A stretch of DNA of 64,000 bases from Anthostomella pinea (lineage: Eukaryota > Ascomycota > Sordariomycetes > Xylariales > Xylariaceae). The DNA is taken from NCBI GenBank assembly GCA_963556695.1, contig CAUWAG010000020.1, forward strand, positions 1,302,001 through 1,366,000. The letters are read 5' to 3'. The position numbers and the translations under genes are program-made. Under the pieces are notes generated by a model that searched no databases, had not been told where the DNA came from, and saw nothing but the letters and a program-made list of their open reading frames with translations. Every line of letters starts with the position of its first letter. The first letter of the stretch is position 1. Positions 1 to 10,721 of the stretch are shown here, piece by piece.

Positions 1-151
1 GTTCGAAGGTCTAGTGACCCCTCGTGGAAGGAAGGGCAAGGGAGAAAGAGGTCGAAAACGTAAGGGGCATTCGCTTCGGGGTCCAAGTGTCATGTTGTGT
101 TGTCTACCGGCTCGTAATACGGTACTAACCCACGTGCATTTTTGCGCGTAG

Positions 152-686
152 GCGGAGATACCTCCTGCGCCACGGTGTCCGTGACCTTCAACGAGGTCGT
201 CACCACGTCGGTCGGGCAGACCATCAAAATGTGATTTCACCCTCGTCATCCCTCGCAGCGCCCTCTACCCTTTTGCTCCATCCACCCACCTACCCCATCC
301 AGTTCCCTACCTGCCTGCCTCCTTGACGCCCTGCCTACCTGCCTCTCTTTCCTTACCATCTACCATCAGTTATCAGCTTCAAAGGCAAGTAGAAGAAACT
401 GACCGACAGTTCTCCAATTCACAGCGTAGGCAACATCCCCCAGCTCGGCAACTGGGCCCCAGCCAGCGCCATCGCCCTCTCCGCCTCGCAGTACACGGAC
501 GCGAACCACGTGTGGAGGACGACGCTGGCGCTGGTGCCGGGAACCGCCGTCAGTTACAAGTACATCCGCGTGGCGGTCGACGGGACCGTGACATGGGAGG
601 CGGACCCCAACCGGTCGCTCACGGTGCCGTCGACGTCGGCGGCTTGCGGCAGCGGCGTGAGTGTCAGTGACACATGGCAGGCGTAG
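152..686 (+). CDS. 3' end of a CBM20 starch-binding enzyme (glucoamylase or starch LPMO), partial
   Basis: Only the C-terminal carbohydrate-binding module is in the window. Exons are 152-230 and 425-686. The joining intron 231-424 is phase 2 and completes an Ile codon. An upstream intron ends at 151 with a CTAAC branch point near 124-128; its start is not resolved, so the catalytic part lies before position 1 or is unresolved in 1-60. The translated module reads VSVTFNEVVTT, then GNIPQLGNW, VSYKYIRV, TWEADPNRSLTVP and a final CGSGVSVSDTW, the classic CBM20 pattern. CBM20 binds raw starch and follows GH15 glucoamylases, alpha-amylases and AA13 LPMOs. The fragment alone cannot tell which enzyme this is. 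Secretion is inferred from the family. Confidence 0.85.
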
Positions 687-1014
687 TGGTTGGTGGTGGT
701 GGTGGTGGTGGTGTCATTGTTTATCAGTCCTTGAGGCTTTGGGGAAACCTACCTATTCGTTAGCTGTTAGCTGTCATGTCAGCACGTGTTATTCCTGTAC
801 ATATATCTCACGCGAGGACGGCCTATTGCACTGGATTGACAAAGCTTATGCGAATCAAATGAGAGGTGGTGTCATATATACAATGAATTGAAAGATGGCA
901 GATCTAATCCAGAAGGTTGGCTATGCAGATGCCCCCAAAATGTCCCCCTAAACGCCAGGTATGTACCCCATGTCATCGTATCGCCAGGGGCCGAGCATGT
1001 TGGTAGAAACGTGT
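687..1014. other. Convergent intergenic gap
   Basis: Short gap between the 3' ends of the CBM20 gene and the minus-strand secreted-protein gene. It has a (GGT)n run near 690-712. Both genes probably end their transcripts here. No further gene seen. Confidence 0.6.
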
Positions 1015-1668
1015 TCAAAGGTTAAAGGACTTCTTGGCCGCTGTCCAGTAGTCCGTTCGCGCTTGAGGGACATCGCCAGAGCCGAGGACGCACGTCATGT
1101 AGGTTGTCCATGCAGCATCGCTGGGCGTCTCGAGGGCCTTCATGGCATCGGGGCATTGGGTCTTCATGAACCAAGGGCCGCTCTGGAAGTTGTACTGGTC
1201 GTCCACCAGCAAATCCAGCAGTTTGTTGGCGCCAGCCATGGTGTCTGTCGAGCCGATGGCAGTGACCTTATCTTTCAGCTCGGGGAAGGAGTTGGCGAAC
1301 TTGACGTTGTAGGTGAGCGTCTGCAGGTTCGAAGTACCCTGTCCCCAGTGGGCCTTTTGACCCGGGTCGTTGTGCTGGAGGTTGCGCTTGTACTTGTAGT
1401 CTCCCGACTCGAAGGCAGTGAGCGCGAGGACGGCAGCGAATTGGCCCAAGTGGTAGAGTCCGGTCTTGTTGAAGGCGTCGATAAGCAAGGGCGCGACCTG
1501 GACGTTGGTGCGGCACTCATCCGTTGACGCGCAACTGGCAGACCCAGGCGCGATTTCTAGGATCTGCTGAGCTGCGGTCTTTTGAGTGGACGCGGGCGAG
1601 GGCGTAGGAGAAGCAAAGGCGGTGCCGGCCACGAGAAGGCCGGCCGACATAGCGCTTGAGAACTTCAT
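1015..1668 (-). CDS. Secreted protein of unknown function, 217 aa
   Basis: Single-exon reading frame starting MKFSSAMSAGLLVAGTAFASP, a clear signal peptide with likely cleavage near residue 19-20. A Thr/Ser/Pro spacer follows, then a compact domain with four cysteines (GSASCASTDECRTN near 44-52, TQCPDAM and TYMTCVLGSG towards the end). The central segment LTAFESGDYKYKRN followed by an NDPG turn and a QGTSN motif is the most conserved-looking part. An acidic residue in FESG plus a Gly-rich loop recalls lysozyme-like glycosidases, but that is only a resemblance. I recognise it as a type of secreted fungal hypothetical protein and assign no function. The start follows a 39-bp tandem repeat in the upstream flank. 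Confidence 0.75.
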   Translation of the reverse strand: MKFSSAMSAGLLVAGTAFASPTPSPASTQKTAAQQILEIAPGSASCASTDECRTNVQVAPLLIDAFNKTGLYHLGQFAAVLALTAFESGDYKYKRNLQHNDPGQKAHWGQGTSNLQTLTYNVKFANSFPELKDKVTAIGSTDTMAGANKLLDLLVDDQYNFQSGPWFMKTQCPDAMKALETPSDAAWTTYMTCVLGSGDVPQARTDYWTAAKKSFNL

Positions 1669-1684
1669 GTTGTCTGGGTGCTGT

Positions 1685-1770
1685 TTGGTGAGAGACTTGT
1701 TTGTTGGTGTGCTTTGGTGTGTGTTGGTGAGAGACTTGCTTGTTGGTGTGCTTTGGTGTGTGTTGGTGAG
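1685..1770. repeat. Tandem repeat, period 39 bp, about 2.2 copies
   Basis: The unit beginning TTGGTGAGAGACTTG recurs at 1685 and 1724, with a partial third copy at 1763. It sits just upstream of the minus-strand start at 1668, so it is probably in the 5' UTR or proximal promoter. On the gene's strand it is a CA-rich array. Confidence 0.85.
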
Positions 1771-3256
1771 GAGTGAAGAATGTTAGAAATGGATGTCGTA
1801 TCAAACGATCAGTGGAATGAATAAATGAGTAGTTTAAGTAGATGCTTGGAGTGTGGCCAGTGGAGGGTAAAGGAGAATGAATGAATGTAAACGACAGGAA
1901 TGACTGCTGCTTAAGAAGGCTTGCAATGCTTTGAGGTTGGCTGAATGAAACACCAACGCCAGCCTAGACTCAGCCTAAGGGTGTTTGTCTACCTATGCTG
2001 TACTCTTTGTGACAGGGATAAAGACGGGGTGGAATCGACAAGGTTCGGATAAAAAGGGGATTGTGATCTAGAGTCACAAGTGGGAGGCGAAAGGCTTCCT
2101 TTGTCCTTTGTCGGCTCGGGTGTCAAACGTCGAAGAAGTGAATCAGGTCAAGGCAGCCCAACTGGCAGGGAGACAAAAACAGTGTTAAAAGGTTGGAAGC
2201 TGGTGAAGCGTCCACGACGAACGAGTAAGAATTTGATGGTAAAAGGTTGAACGCTCACCTTGTTCAGCCCCTGAGGTCAGACGAGTGTGCAATGTGTATG
2301 AATCGGGAAAGTTCAGCTTGACTAGCAAGACTCTGCACGACTCCTATCCTACCTATCCGCGAGGAGGATGTGATGTGACACTGGGACATTCAGGGTGTGC
2401 AAGTGAGGGAGCCAATCATGCTGCCAGCCGAGCCGTCAACCTAGTCAGTTGAAACAGAGCCCCACCTTGTTTCACGTAACGGTTCTTGCACTGATTGGCT
2501 CAGCTTCGAACAGTCGTAACGGTGTACTACAGTAGTAGTCCCACTAGACGATCGAGCATGAGTATACCCGCATAGTATAGGGGCAGAGGGGATGACCCTC
2601 AATTTGACCGTCACCGGGACCGATGACGGGACCGATGGTGGTCCGGCCTGACTACATAGTAGGGAGGTGTGGGAGGCCTGAACTTGAGGAACCCTGAACT
2701 TGGATGGATTTGAAGTGGATGGAGGCGTCTGATGTTGTCAACTTGACCAGACGACCTGAACTCGAAGAAGAGGAGCTTCGCGGTCGTTCCCTGACGAATG
2801 CTCGCTTCGGTTCCGAATCATCTCGTATGTATTTGGGCTGAATTGACGGATGCTTGAATCCATGGACACTCCAGAACCAGCCGCTTCCAAGGTTAGGTAC
2901 CTAATTCAAGCTTCCGACCCCGCCTCAGCTGAAAGCGGGGCATCAGAGCCAGCTGGGGCCCCGCTCTCTTAACAGCGGAATAACTCACTTTCCGACTAAT
3001 CCCAGTTGTCGCATCGGGTTCTGTCCCGCCCCGCCCCGCCTCCATCTGAAGTGCACTGGGCCAGCCCGAACGCTTGGGCCAAGTTCAATCCGAGCTATGA
3101 CAGACCTTGGACCATGATTTTGCAGCCTCACATTTGGGTAGACGGATTAGAAGTGTACGCAAACCCAGTCTTGGCCAACACCACCACGGGATCTCACTTA
3201 TTGCCAACTCCCAGTCGTACACTCGGATCGTCTTCCAGTTAGGCCCCACCGTCGAG
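1771..3256. other. Divergent intergenic region between the secreted-protein gene and LSM8
   Basis: About 1.5 kb with no convincing gene. It should hold promoters for both neighbours. GC-rich elements cluster at its right end: CCCCGC/GCGGGG half sites at 2918-2940 and a CCCGC triplet array near 3025-3040. A short open frame at 3006-3242 resembles nothing and is ignored. Confidence 0.55.
2918..2940. promoter_or_regulatory. CCCCGC...GCGGGG inverted half sites, possible CreA/Cre1-type site
   Basis: CCCCGC at 2918-2923 faces GCGGGG at 2935-2940, 11 nt apart, about 320 nt upstream of the LSM8 start. The fungal carbon repressor CreA/Cre1 recognises SYGGRG-like hexamers and paired sites are typical. 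This is a sequence match only. GC-rich zinc-finger sites of other families look the same. Confidence 0.3.
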
Positions 3257-3710
3257 ATGTCGAACCTCTACAGCTATGTCAACAGTAAGTCGCACTCACC
3301 CACGCTGCCCCGCGGTCTTTCAATTCCAAGCTTACAGCTGGGTATCTGACAGTCGGCTAGAAAAGGTGCTGATTATGACGGCCGACTCGCGGACCTTGGT
3401 GGGAAACCTTCTGAGCTGCGACCAACAAACGAACCTGGTACGATGCCTACCACCCTCGCCGCAGCCTCCCTGCTTCTGTTTGTCGGGGTACAGACTAACG
3501 CCGTTGAAATCACAGGTGCTTGGAAAGGCTACCGAGCGTGTCATCAGAACCCCCGATGACGACGAACCGTCCACTGAAGTCCCACTGGGCCTCTACCTCG
3601 TCCGAGGCGACAATGTCTGTGTGGTAGGGCTGGTCGATGAGTCGCTCGACGAAAGCATCAACTGGCAGGAAGTAAAAGGATTGGCAATCGGTGGCACGAA
3701 GTACCTATAA
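3257..3710 (+). CDS. LSM8: U6 snRNA-associated Sm-like protein LSm8
   Basis: Three exons: 3257-3284, 3361-3437, 3516-3710, giving 99 aa. Introns have GTAAGT..CTAG and GTACGA..CACAG ends; the second has a GACTAAC branch point. The product starts MSNLYSYVNKKVLIMTADSR, continues LVGNLLSCDQQTNLV and then ERVIRTPDD, GLYLVRGDNVCVVGLVDE and ends IGGTKYL. This is the two-part Sm fold, with the RGDN loop of Sm motif 2. LSm8 is the subunit that makes the LSm2-8 ring nuclear; the ring binds the U-rich 3' end of U6 snRNA for splicing. Length equals that of the family. The CTAG acceptor at 3360 was chosen because it gives the KKV junction expected for LSm8; other nearby AGs break the phase or add residues. 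Confidence 0.93.
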
Positions 3711-3940
3711 CACGAAGGGCTGCACGCCATCACCCACCCGAGGATGTAGGGGAGTGGGATTGCATATACGGCGTTGGGATAGGAACTTGCTTGCATTTGA
3801 CCAGGGAATTTCGGAAGCCTTTATAGGGTATGCTCTTGCCTGAATGATACCACATTTCGCGTCTTGCTGACACCTCTATTGCCTATCTGCCTTGAATTCT
3901 GATCACATCCGCCACTCTACTGATGCATACGCCTCTATCT

Positions 3941-5426
3941 TCATTCAAAAATCCGTTCCATCATGAAGGGCGCAAAGGCTTCAAATCCAGGACTGCTGGC
4001 CCACCTGTTGATCCTGTTCCCTCTCTTTGCACTCAACCAGCCGGCATCATCTCCAGGTACCTCGTCAAGGCTCACACCGTCAGCCCGTACCCTGCCTCGT
4101 CGGTCTGTTACGTGCATTCCATGCGTCCACTGTCCAGACGTCTCGATGCGAATATCCTCCGGCGCGTTCTTGGCCAATTTCCACGCAGGGTCGGACTTGG
4201 TGAGCATGTACCAGATGGTTACAGGGTCGTGGAGGGACAGGCCCGGTTCCACCTCATCACCGACCATTGAGACGATCTGGCGGAAAATACCGCCCATGAA
4301 AGTGTTTACCCACGTGGCGAGCGGGCTTTTTGCAGCCAGCTGTGGCTCGATCTTGCTCAGGAACAGGCCCATGCCCAGTTCATGAGGTGTAGTGATATCC
4401 AGTGGGAACAGACTTAGGTTCAGTGGTTTCGACAGTTTCTCCGGGTAGGGCGGGAGAGTGCTCTTGTCCTTCGGTACTGGAGGCACCGTGGAAGCGGGAG
4501 TGGGAGAGGTTAAGGCAAAGATTCGGGCGGTGGCCACGGCGTCGGCGTACGTGTTGAACTCGGCAACCGGCGTGACGTTGCCATCGCACTCAACAGCTCC
4601 ACCCATGACAACAACCTCCTTGACCCTCAAAAAGGTCTCGGGATCTTCAGAAGCAGCCATGGCTAGGTTAGTTAGCGGGCCGACGGCGCAGATGGTGACT
4701 GTGCCCTCTGGTTCCTCCTTCAAGATCCTCAGGATCTCCTTGTGGGCGGGTGTCTTGGAGGGGGTGAAATATTTGTAGTACGATGGCTCTTCCTCAGGAC
4801 CCGGGAACCCATCTTTGAAAAGCGCCTTCCAGGTATTCGCGGGTGAGAGATGCGGATGCTATTCCTCCCGTGTCAGTAGATTGCAAGTATAAGTATCAAT
4901 ACCGGCACTTGGACGACTTACAGCTTCATGGACACCGTGCAACCCGTCAGCGCCATCTGCGAAGCCACCCACCCATCAGCCATGAACAAACAAACCAAAC
5001 ACGGTTCAGCAGCAAGTACGGAGAAGAGAAGCCTTACGGAAATCGTCCGCCATGAGAAGCTCGTCCTCGAGGGGGTGCTCGGGGCCCACGGCGACGACGG
5101 GCTTGTAGGTCCGCAGGGCCTCGAAACCCAGCGGCTTGTTCTGGGCCCTGCGCCACTCCATCTCGTGGTCGAGGACGTGGAAGAGGCCGACGACGTTGCG
5201 TAGGCAGCTGTCCAGCGGCACGTTGCCGTACGTCACGGATATCATCATGACCTCGAGCTCGTCGGGCGACGAGGCCAGCGCCAGCAGCATGGCTAGGACA
5301 TCGTCGCCGCCTGTATGGGTGGTATCGTTAGCGGGGTTTTATAACGAATAAAAAAAATCGGGATGGATGGTTTGAAGCGAACTTGCCTGGGTCGGTGTCG
5401 ATGATGATTCTGTTCTTTGGGGCCAT
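3941..5426 (-). CDS. Inosine-uridine-preferring nucleoside hydrolase
   Basis: Four exons on the minus strand: 5426-5387, 5310-5038, 4956-4922, 4858-3941, giving 421 aa. Exon 1 encodes MAPKNRIIIDTDPG and exon 2 continues GDDVLAMLLAL, so the calcium-binding DTDPGxDD motif (Asp10, 12, 16, 17) spans intron 1. Exon 3 encodes HGADGLHGVHEA and exon 4 HPHLSPANTW, the ribose-binding loop. CAVGPLTNLA, VVMGGAV and FNTYADAVA follow in family order. The enzyme cleaves the N-glycosidic bond of nucleosides for purine/pyrimidine salvage. The first intron appears to be GC-AG (donor G|GCAAGT at 5386); introns 2 and 3 are GT-AG, and intron 3 has a CTGAC branch point. Start is the only Met that precedes the motif. 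Confidence 0.9.
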
Positions 5427-7429
5427 GGTTGTGGTTGTGGTATTGAGCCTCTTCTCTTCTGTAGATACCTTATTACCTAACCTACCCAATCGTTCGAGTA
5501 TGCGCTGCTGTTGTGTCAGGCTGAAGCTGATGGAATACCAGCTGGAGAGCTGATAAGGTTGTGCTGTGCCGTAGTGCCTCCACTTGTGTGTGGTGTTCAG
5601 GTTATGGGCCGCCCGCCCGTGCCGTCGGTCACCAGCGAAGGCCGGCCATCCCAGAGCCCGCTACGGTAGTCTCCGCAGTCGCCCGAGTCGCTCTGATTGT
5701 CTCGAGGCCGGGCAAACAACGTTGCAACTGTAATATCTTAGATCTTAGACTTGCAGATTTTATGTCTCAATACGAATACATATGAGCTGAAAGCAAGGCC
5801 AATGAGGGGCTAGTCGGCATGTCGCACTCGTGCCGCCTTGGAATCTTGGGGCGGGTAGGACATCAGCCGTTGACGACGTACGGATACATACAGCAGTATC
5901 GTTAGATTATTATTACCAGGCATGGAACGGCAGCACCGACTCTGGCTTCTGATGCTGTGGCGTCTACCTGTACATGCTTACAAAAGTACTGTTTCCAGTG
6001 ATAGGATTACCTCGGTGACTACATAGGCTTAAGAATCCGAAGCTTTCCAGACTGAGAGATATCTATCTCAAGAACTTCCTCACCATGCGCATGAATCAAA
6101 AGCGGGTGCGGGTGGTATTTGTCAAGGCATGCATGTGGCGACTTGAAATAGCCCAAGCCTATGGTTCAGGGTAAAAGCGAGAGCATGTGCATAATGCATC
6201 TGATGATGACAGCTCTTGATTCACCTTCCTTTCCGGGCGAACATCTTGTATCACAGTGAACCGTGGCAGAAGCCTCTTTCAAGTCTGAGCAAGAAGACCT
6301 TCGGTGTATTAGAGTGGACGTTGAAAGCTTTGTGCATATATCTTACAACTTGCATGTGAGCAGAGTCACAGAGGTACTGCATACATCCCCAATCAACCAA
6401 CACCTACTACAGTCGTGAGCAGCTACAGTCTTGTGAAGCGGGCGGCCATAACTTTCAGCCCATTGACTACATGAACGGTGGTGATAATTGTCCATGCCTC
6501 AACCTGCCAGGCTGCTCCCAGTGAGCGGTTTTGCTGCAGGAGTACCCTGCTGGACTGAATCAGGCGCACGGACACCCGCAATTGTAAACGAAATCCGAAG
6601 TTTAACCGGGCCTTATTGTTCCACGTTCCGCTCCAAATTGCCCGCAGATGCGCTAGAGTCGTACCCCAACACGCCCAAGCGAGATGCTCCGTGGCGATTT
6701 AGGGGGAGCTCACAGGGGCCACCTATCGCTAACACTGGCGCTAATCTCCCAACCAGCTCAGTGCAGGTGCTCACCCTCATTCAACCATTCAACCCCAGGT
6801 GGCCATTTGGAGCTTCAAGCCGAGCGAGGTCGTTATTCCCATTCTGCCACCCAAGCACCCCTTACAGTTGATCATTGAGATTGAGCCATTGAAGACACCT
6901 TGGACAGACGACAACCTGTTCGTCCATCTGTTCAACTCTGTGAAATCACCTTCTCCAATTTCCTCTCCGTCCCTCCTCACCTCACTCTACTGCATCACTT
7001 CCACAATCCATCTACCTGCCTGGCTTGTCTCGTGAGACCACGGTTCCGATCCCATCATCTGCCTCCGTCCTCGACAAGCACCGCGGCAGCTGGAGTCCAT
7101 CGCCAGACGGGCAATTCTGGAATACGGCTGTCTTCCTCGTATTCCTTCCCGCCACGCCACCGACAGAGCTTATTCACCTCTGCCCTCGGTCGGTCCCCAG
7201 CATCACATTCCCTCACTTGTTCCTGCTTGACCTCCGACATCAGCAGCGAATGACGGCCGAGCTTCTCTCACGCCTTCCGTCTCACATAACACCCACATCG
7301 AGCACTCCTGCAACGTAACCTCCACACTCCCCATTGTGCATTCGACCGTCGCATCACTTCGTTGAACTTCCTTTGCGAACAAGCATCCTCGGTTCACGAT
7401 TAGAGGGCAAAGTTGCGCCAGTTGTCAAG
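5427..7429. other. Divergent intergenic region with no gene seen
   Basis: About 2 kb between divergently transcribed genes. The right half (6680-7429) is pyrimidine-rich and probably includes a long 5' UTR of the next gene, possibly with an intron. Short open frames here overlap each other and look random. Confidence 0.5.
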
Positions 7430-8692
7430 ATGGATCTCGCGAAGGAGCACTCGACGGCTACCACTATTGGTGGATATGCATTCCTTACTCTTATCGTAGG
7501 CGCGTTGTATTTGTCAACCAAGAAGAAGGCCAAGACACCAACTGTCAAGCAAATCACGAAGCACCTCGACGTCGGCACTGACACCAAGAAGAAGTCCGAA
7601 AAGGCAGCGAAGCCGAAGAAGCCAAAGGCCCCATCAGGCACCTCGGACGAGACGACCTCGACCTCGACCAGCCTCAACTACAACCAGCAGGAGGACGATG
7701 CGGCCGAGAAGAAGGCCGACCGCGAATTCGCCCGACAGCTAGCCAACACCCATGCTGGCCACAAGTTCAACACCAAGACGTCTGACAGCAAGCGAACAAA
7801 GTCTGTTAAGCAGTCCAAGGCACAGGAGACCACTCCTGACGCTGGACCCGAGAAGTCATCAGTCACTTCTTCGACCACTGGTGATGCTGACGACGATCTG
7901 TCACCTCAGACCTCCCCCATTGTCTCATCTGCCGATGGCCGAGATGTGTCTGACATGCTCGAGGCCACCACTCCCGGCCCTTCAATCCTTCGTCTTACCG
8001 ACACCGACTCTGTCAAGAAGCAGAAAGAGCGAAAGGCCAAGGCTCCCGAGCCTGTCGAGAGCAAGAAGCAGCGACAGAACCGCAAGAAGGCAGAGGCTGC
8101 CAAGGCCGCCCGCGAAGAGGACGAGAAAGAACGCAAGGTGAAGATGGAGCAGCAGCGTCGCGCTGCCCGCGTCGCCGAGGGACGAGCTGCCAAGGACGGC
8201 TCAGGCTTCATGGCAAGCACTCAGAACGCCTGGAATGACAAGTCTACCAATGGCAAGTCTACGAATGGAAGCGATGCGGTTCAGCCGCTGGACACCTTCG
8301 AACGACAGCCGAAGCCCGAGGCCGAGCCCGAGCCTGAGCCCGTCCAGGCTAGCACTCCGACTCCTGCTGCGGCTAAGGAGCCGGCTTCCGACACCTGGTC
8401 TGGCATGCCCTCCGAGGAGGAGCAGATGGAGTTGCTTCGACAGGAGGATTCTTGGAACGAGGTCAAGACGAAGAAGAAGGGCAAGAAGAAGGACGGCTCG
8501 GCTGACAACACAGCCTCGGCCGCTCCTGCGAACGGTGGAGACAATGCCACCCCTTCAGCTAGCATCAAGTCACGCCCTGCCGTCAACGGTGCCAAGAAGC
8601 CTATCCTGACCAGCAGCAGCTCGTCCTTTGCCGCCTTGACACCTGAGGAGACCGATGACAATGACGAGGTCGAGAAGGAGTGGGATGTATGA
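7430..8692 (+). CDS. Conserved membrane-anchored Lys/Ala/Glu-rich protein, 420 aa
   Basis: Starts MDLAKEHSTATTIGG; the ATG at 7430 is the first in frame. Residues 12-29 form one hydrophobic segment (AFLTLIVGALYLST), followed at once by KKKAK, so a type I/III signal anchor with a long cytosolic tail is likely. The tail is charged and low complexity: a basic stretch near 50-75, then a strongly charged Lys/Arg/Ala/Glu block around 205-275 that should be helical or coiled-coil. The C-terminal part contains an acidic Trp-containing motif, SEEEQMELLRQEDSW, followed by VKTKKKGKKK. This recalls fungal ER-surface or ribosome-associated proteins of unknown role. I do not recognise a named gene. No intron is needed. 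Confidence 0.8.
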   Translation: MDLAKEHSTATTIGGYAFLTLIVGALYLSTKKKAKTPTVKQITKHLDVGTDTKKKSEKAAKPKKPKAPSGTSDETTSTSTSLNYNQQEDDAAEKKADREFARQLANTHAGHKFNTKTSDSKRTKSVKQSKAQETTPDAGPEKSSVTSSTTGDADDDLSPQTSPIVSSADGRDVSDMLEATTPGPSILRLTDTDSVKKQKERKAKAPEPVESKKQRQNRKKAEAAKAAREEDEKERKVKMEQQRRAARVAEGRAAKDGSGFMASTQNAWNDKSTNGKSTNGSDAVQPLDTFERQPKPEAEPEPEPVQASTPTPAAAKEPASDTWSGMPSEEEQMELLRQEDSWNEVKTKKKGKKKDGSADNTASAAPANGGDNATPSASIKSRPAVNGAKKPILTSSSSSFAALTPEETDDNDEVEKEWDV

Positions 8693-10021
8693 TGGATGGA
8701 TGCAACACTCCGAGTGCCCAAGTCTCACCCCCTGGGAACCAAACCCATACGAACTACACCTTCAATCAGAAAGTCCCCTTTGATAGAAGCCTCTCTTCTT
8801 GTACAATATGCCAATTCACCTCACACCTACCGGCACTGTAGATGACTGGCATCGAGCACACTATACATTCAGGCATGGACTTGGATCGGGGCGCAACAGG
8901 CTCTTGATTTCTGGATGCCGAAGGACCACAAAACCGGTCTTCCCCTGCATTGTACCATCATTTGATATTCCACATTTTCTACAGGGCAGCAAAAGTCAGG
9001 CGCAACACCGATTGAAATGATTTCTCATTTCGGAATCTATTGTTCAGCACTGGACGCGGTTCTCTTCCAGCAAGGCGTGCGCAGAAGAACAATATGCACT
9101 TGTTCCCGCGCTCTGAAACGAGAGTTATTGCCCGAGATTTCCTTTCACGTCCCTTTTCACGTATGCAAGAACAGGTCCATCGTTCGCTGATGGTGGTTGA
9201 GTCGGACAGCAAAAGCAGGGGGTGAGGAACTAGAGATGGTAGCTTTACGGTCTGGTAGCTAGCGCCCCCAGAAGGCTCGCCTGATAGTCGTGGCAGACAG
9301 ATGGACAATTCAGCAAAAATAGTACCAAGTGTATGTGTTTGATGGTTCGTGAAGTGACAATTATTTGATCTACCCCGGATTCCTGATTCCTCGTAATGCA
9401 AGGTTTGCTGGCGCAGCAAGTGAAGCTACTGGACCACCCCATCTTCCTCTTGGCTGCTGATCCATGCAGCCGAAAATCATAGATCTGGAGTGCATCCTTC
9501 CCACGATCTGGCCGCTGATTCTCTTGGCATTATGCTGTCCATGTCAGCTGACGAAGAGATCACCCATCGAATGATGTTCACTTTGTCGTTGAGGCTGGCT
9601 GACTCTTAGCTGGTATAATGATGGTGGGAAGTTCACGTCCTTGTTTGCCAGGATGCTCAATTGATGAAGACGAGCGGGTTTGCTGTCCATCTACATCTAC
9701 ATCCGCATGATATTCACCAACGAATGGACCTCCATTGAGTTGAGTTGGTATTGAGAGAGATGCAGTCCAAGCATAAATGTCGAGGCACCACAATATTGTT
9801 GCCGGGGTTGGTGTGCTCCGGTTGAACCGCCGTCTCTTTCTTGTCTTCCTTGGGTACAGTACTGCTTGTAAGGCACCTACTCTCGAGCAAACGGAACGCG
9901 GTATCTAGATCTTGTGTTGGGTTGTTTGTATACGATTTCGATTCTTATGTACAACTTAAAAACTGATGCTCGGAACGCTTTTACACCATTTCGCTACCAT
10001 CATACCTCCCCGGGCGGGCCC
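8693..10021. other. Intergenic region, no gene seen
   Basis: About 1.3 kb between the 3' end of the membrane-anchored protein gene and the hydrolase relic. Open frames on both strands (for example 8979-9419 minus) lack recognisable motifs or plausible splice structure. Confidence 0.5.
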
Positions 10022-10721
10022 CTACAATACATGCCTCTTCTCCAGAACCGCCAGCGACGCCTTCGCCCACTCCCCAGCCTTCAACGCAAACCCAACATGC
10101 ATCCCCGGCACCATCTCCGTCTCCAACCCGAGTTTCTCCCCAATAGCAACATTAGGTCGATAAGCCATCGCATCCTTATCCGTCCCGGCCCCCAACAGCA
10201 AGAAAGACCAGCTTTTCCCTGTGCCGTCTCAGCGCCTCCGTGTCCGGAACCCGTCTGGGCCAGCCCGTCTCGTGCTCGATCCACTACGTCGTGTTTGCAG
10301 CCGCGTCCGGGCCAGCCAGCGTGTGGACCAAGGCCTCCGTCTCGTAGCCGGCCTGGATGAAAGCGGCGAATTCTTGCACCGCCGGGGGTATGCCCTTGGT
10401 GCGGAAAGTGCCGACTACGTGTTGTAACTCGCCGTCGATCCGGTCGCAGTCCGGGGACGGGGACAGGTGTGCGAGCAGCGCGGCGGCGTCGTCGGCGTGG
10501 GTCTCGAGTCTGTGGCCGTAGTCTTGTGAGGAGAGCTTCCCCGTGCTGCGCGAGTAGCCTCTGCGGTCGTACATGACGACCGTGAAACTGTCCTTCAAGT
10601 GCGAGGCTAGGTTGTGTCATATCTCCACCGAACCGTTCGCGCCTGCGATGCAGAGCAGAAGAGGGCCGAGTCCGACGGTCTCGTAGTAGAGCGATCCGCC
10701 TGGGATCTCGAGATGGGGCAT
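10022..10721 (-). pseudogene. Alpha/beta-hydrolase relic with stops, a frameshift and a lost nucleophile elbow
   Basis: The minus strand from ATG at 10721 reads MPHLEIPGGSLYYETVG, then LLLCIAGANGSVEI, FTVVMYDRRGYSRSTG, YGHRLETHADDAAALLAHL. This is the N-terminal half of a small alpha/beta-hydrolase with an oxyanion region and the YDRRGxSRS strand. TGA at 10617-10619 interrupts after SVEI, where relatives carry an aromatic residue. A second stop, TAG, lies at 10284-10286 before WIEHETGW. After LSPSPDCDR the frame jumps to a later helix (VGTFRTKGIPPAVQEF), so the GNSSG nucleophile elbow is missing. A one-base shift near KLVFL is needed to reach the C-terminal EMVPGMHVGFALKAGEWA. Several independent lesions make a functional enzyme very unlikely. 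Confidence 0.8.

Noticed and set aside
3006..3242. Open frame just upstream of LSM8
   Set aside because: It lies in the GC-rich promoter, has no recognisable motif, and does not splice sensibly to LSM8. Likely chance.
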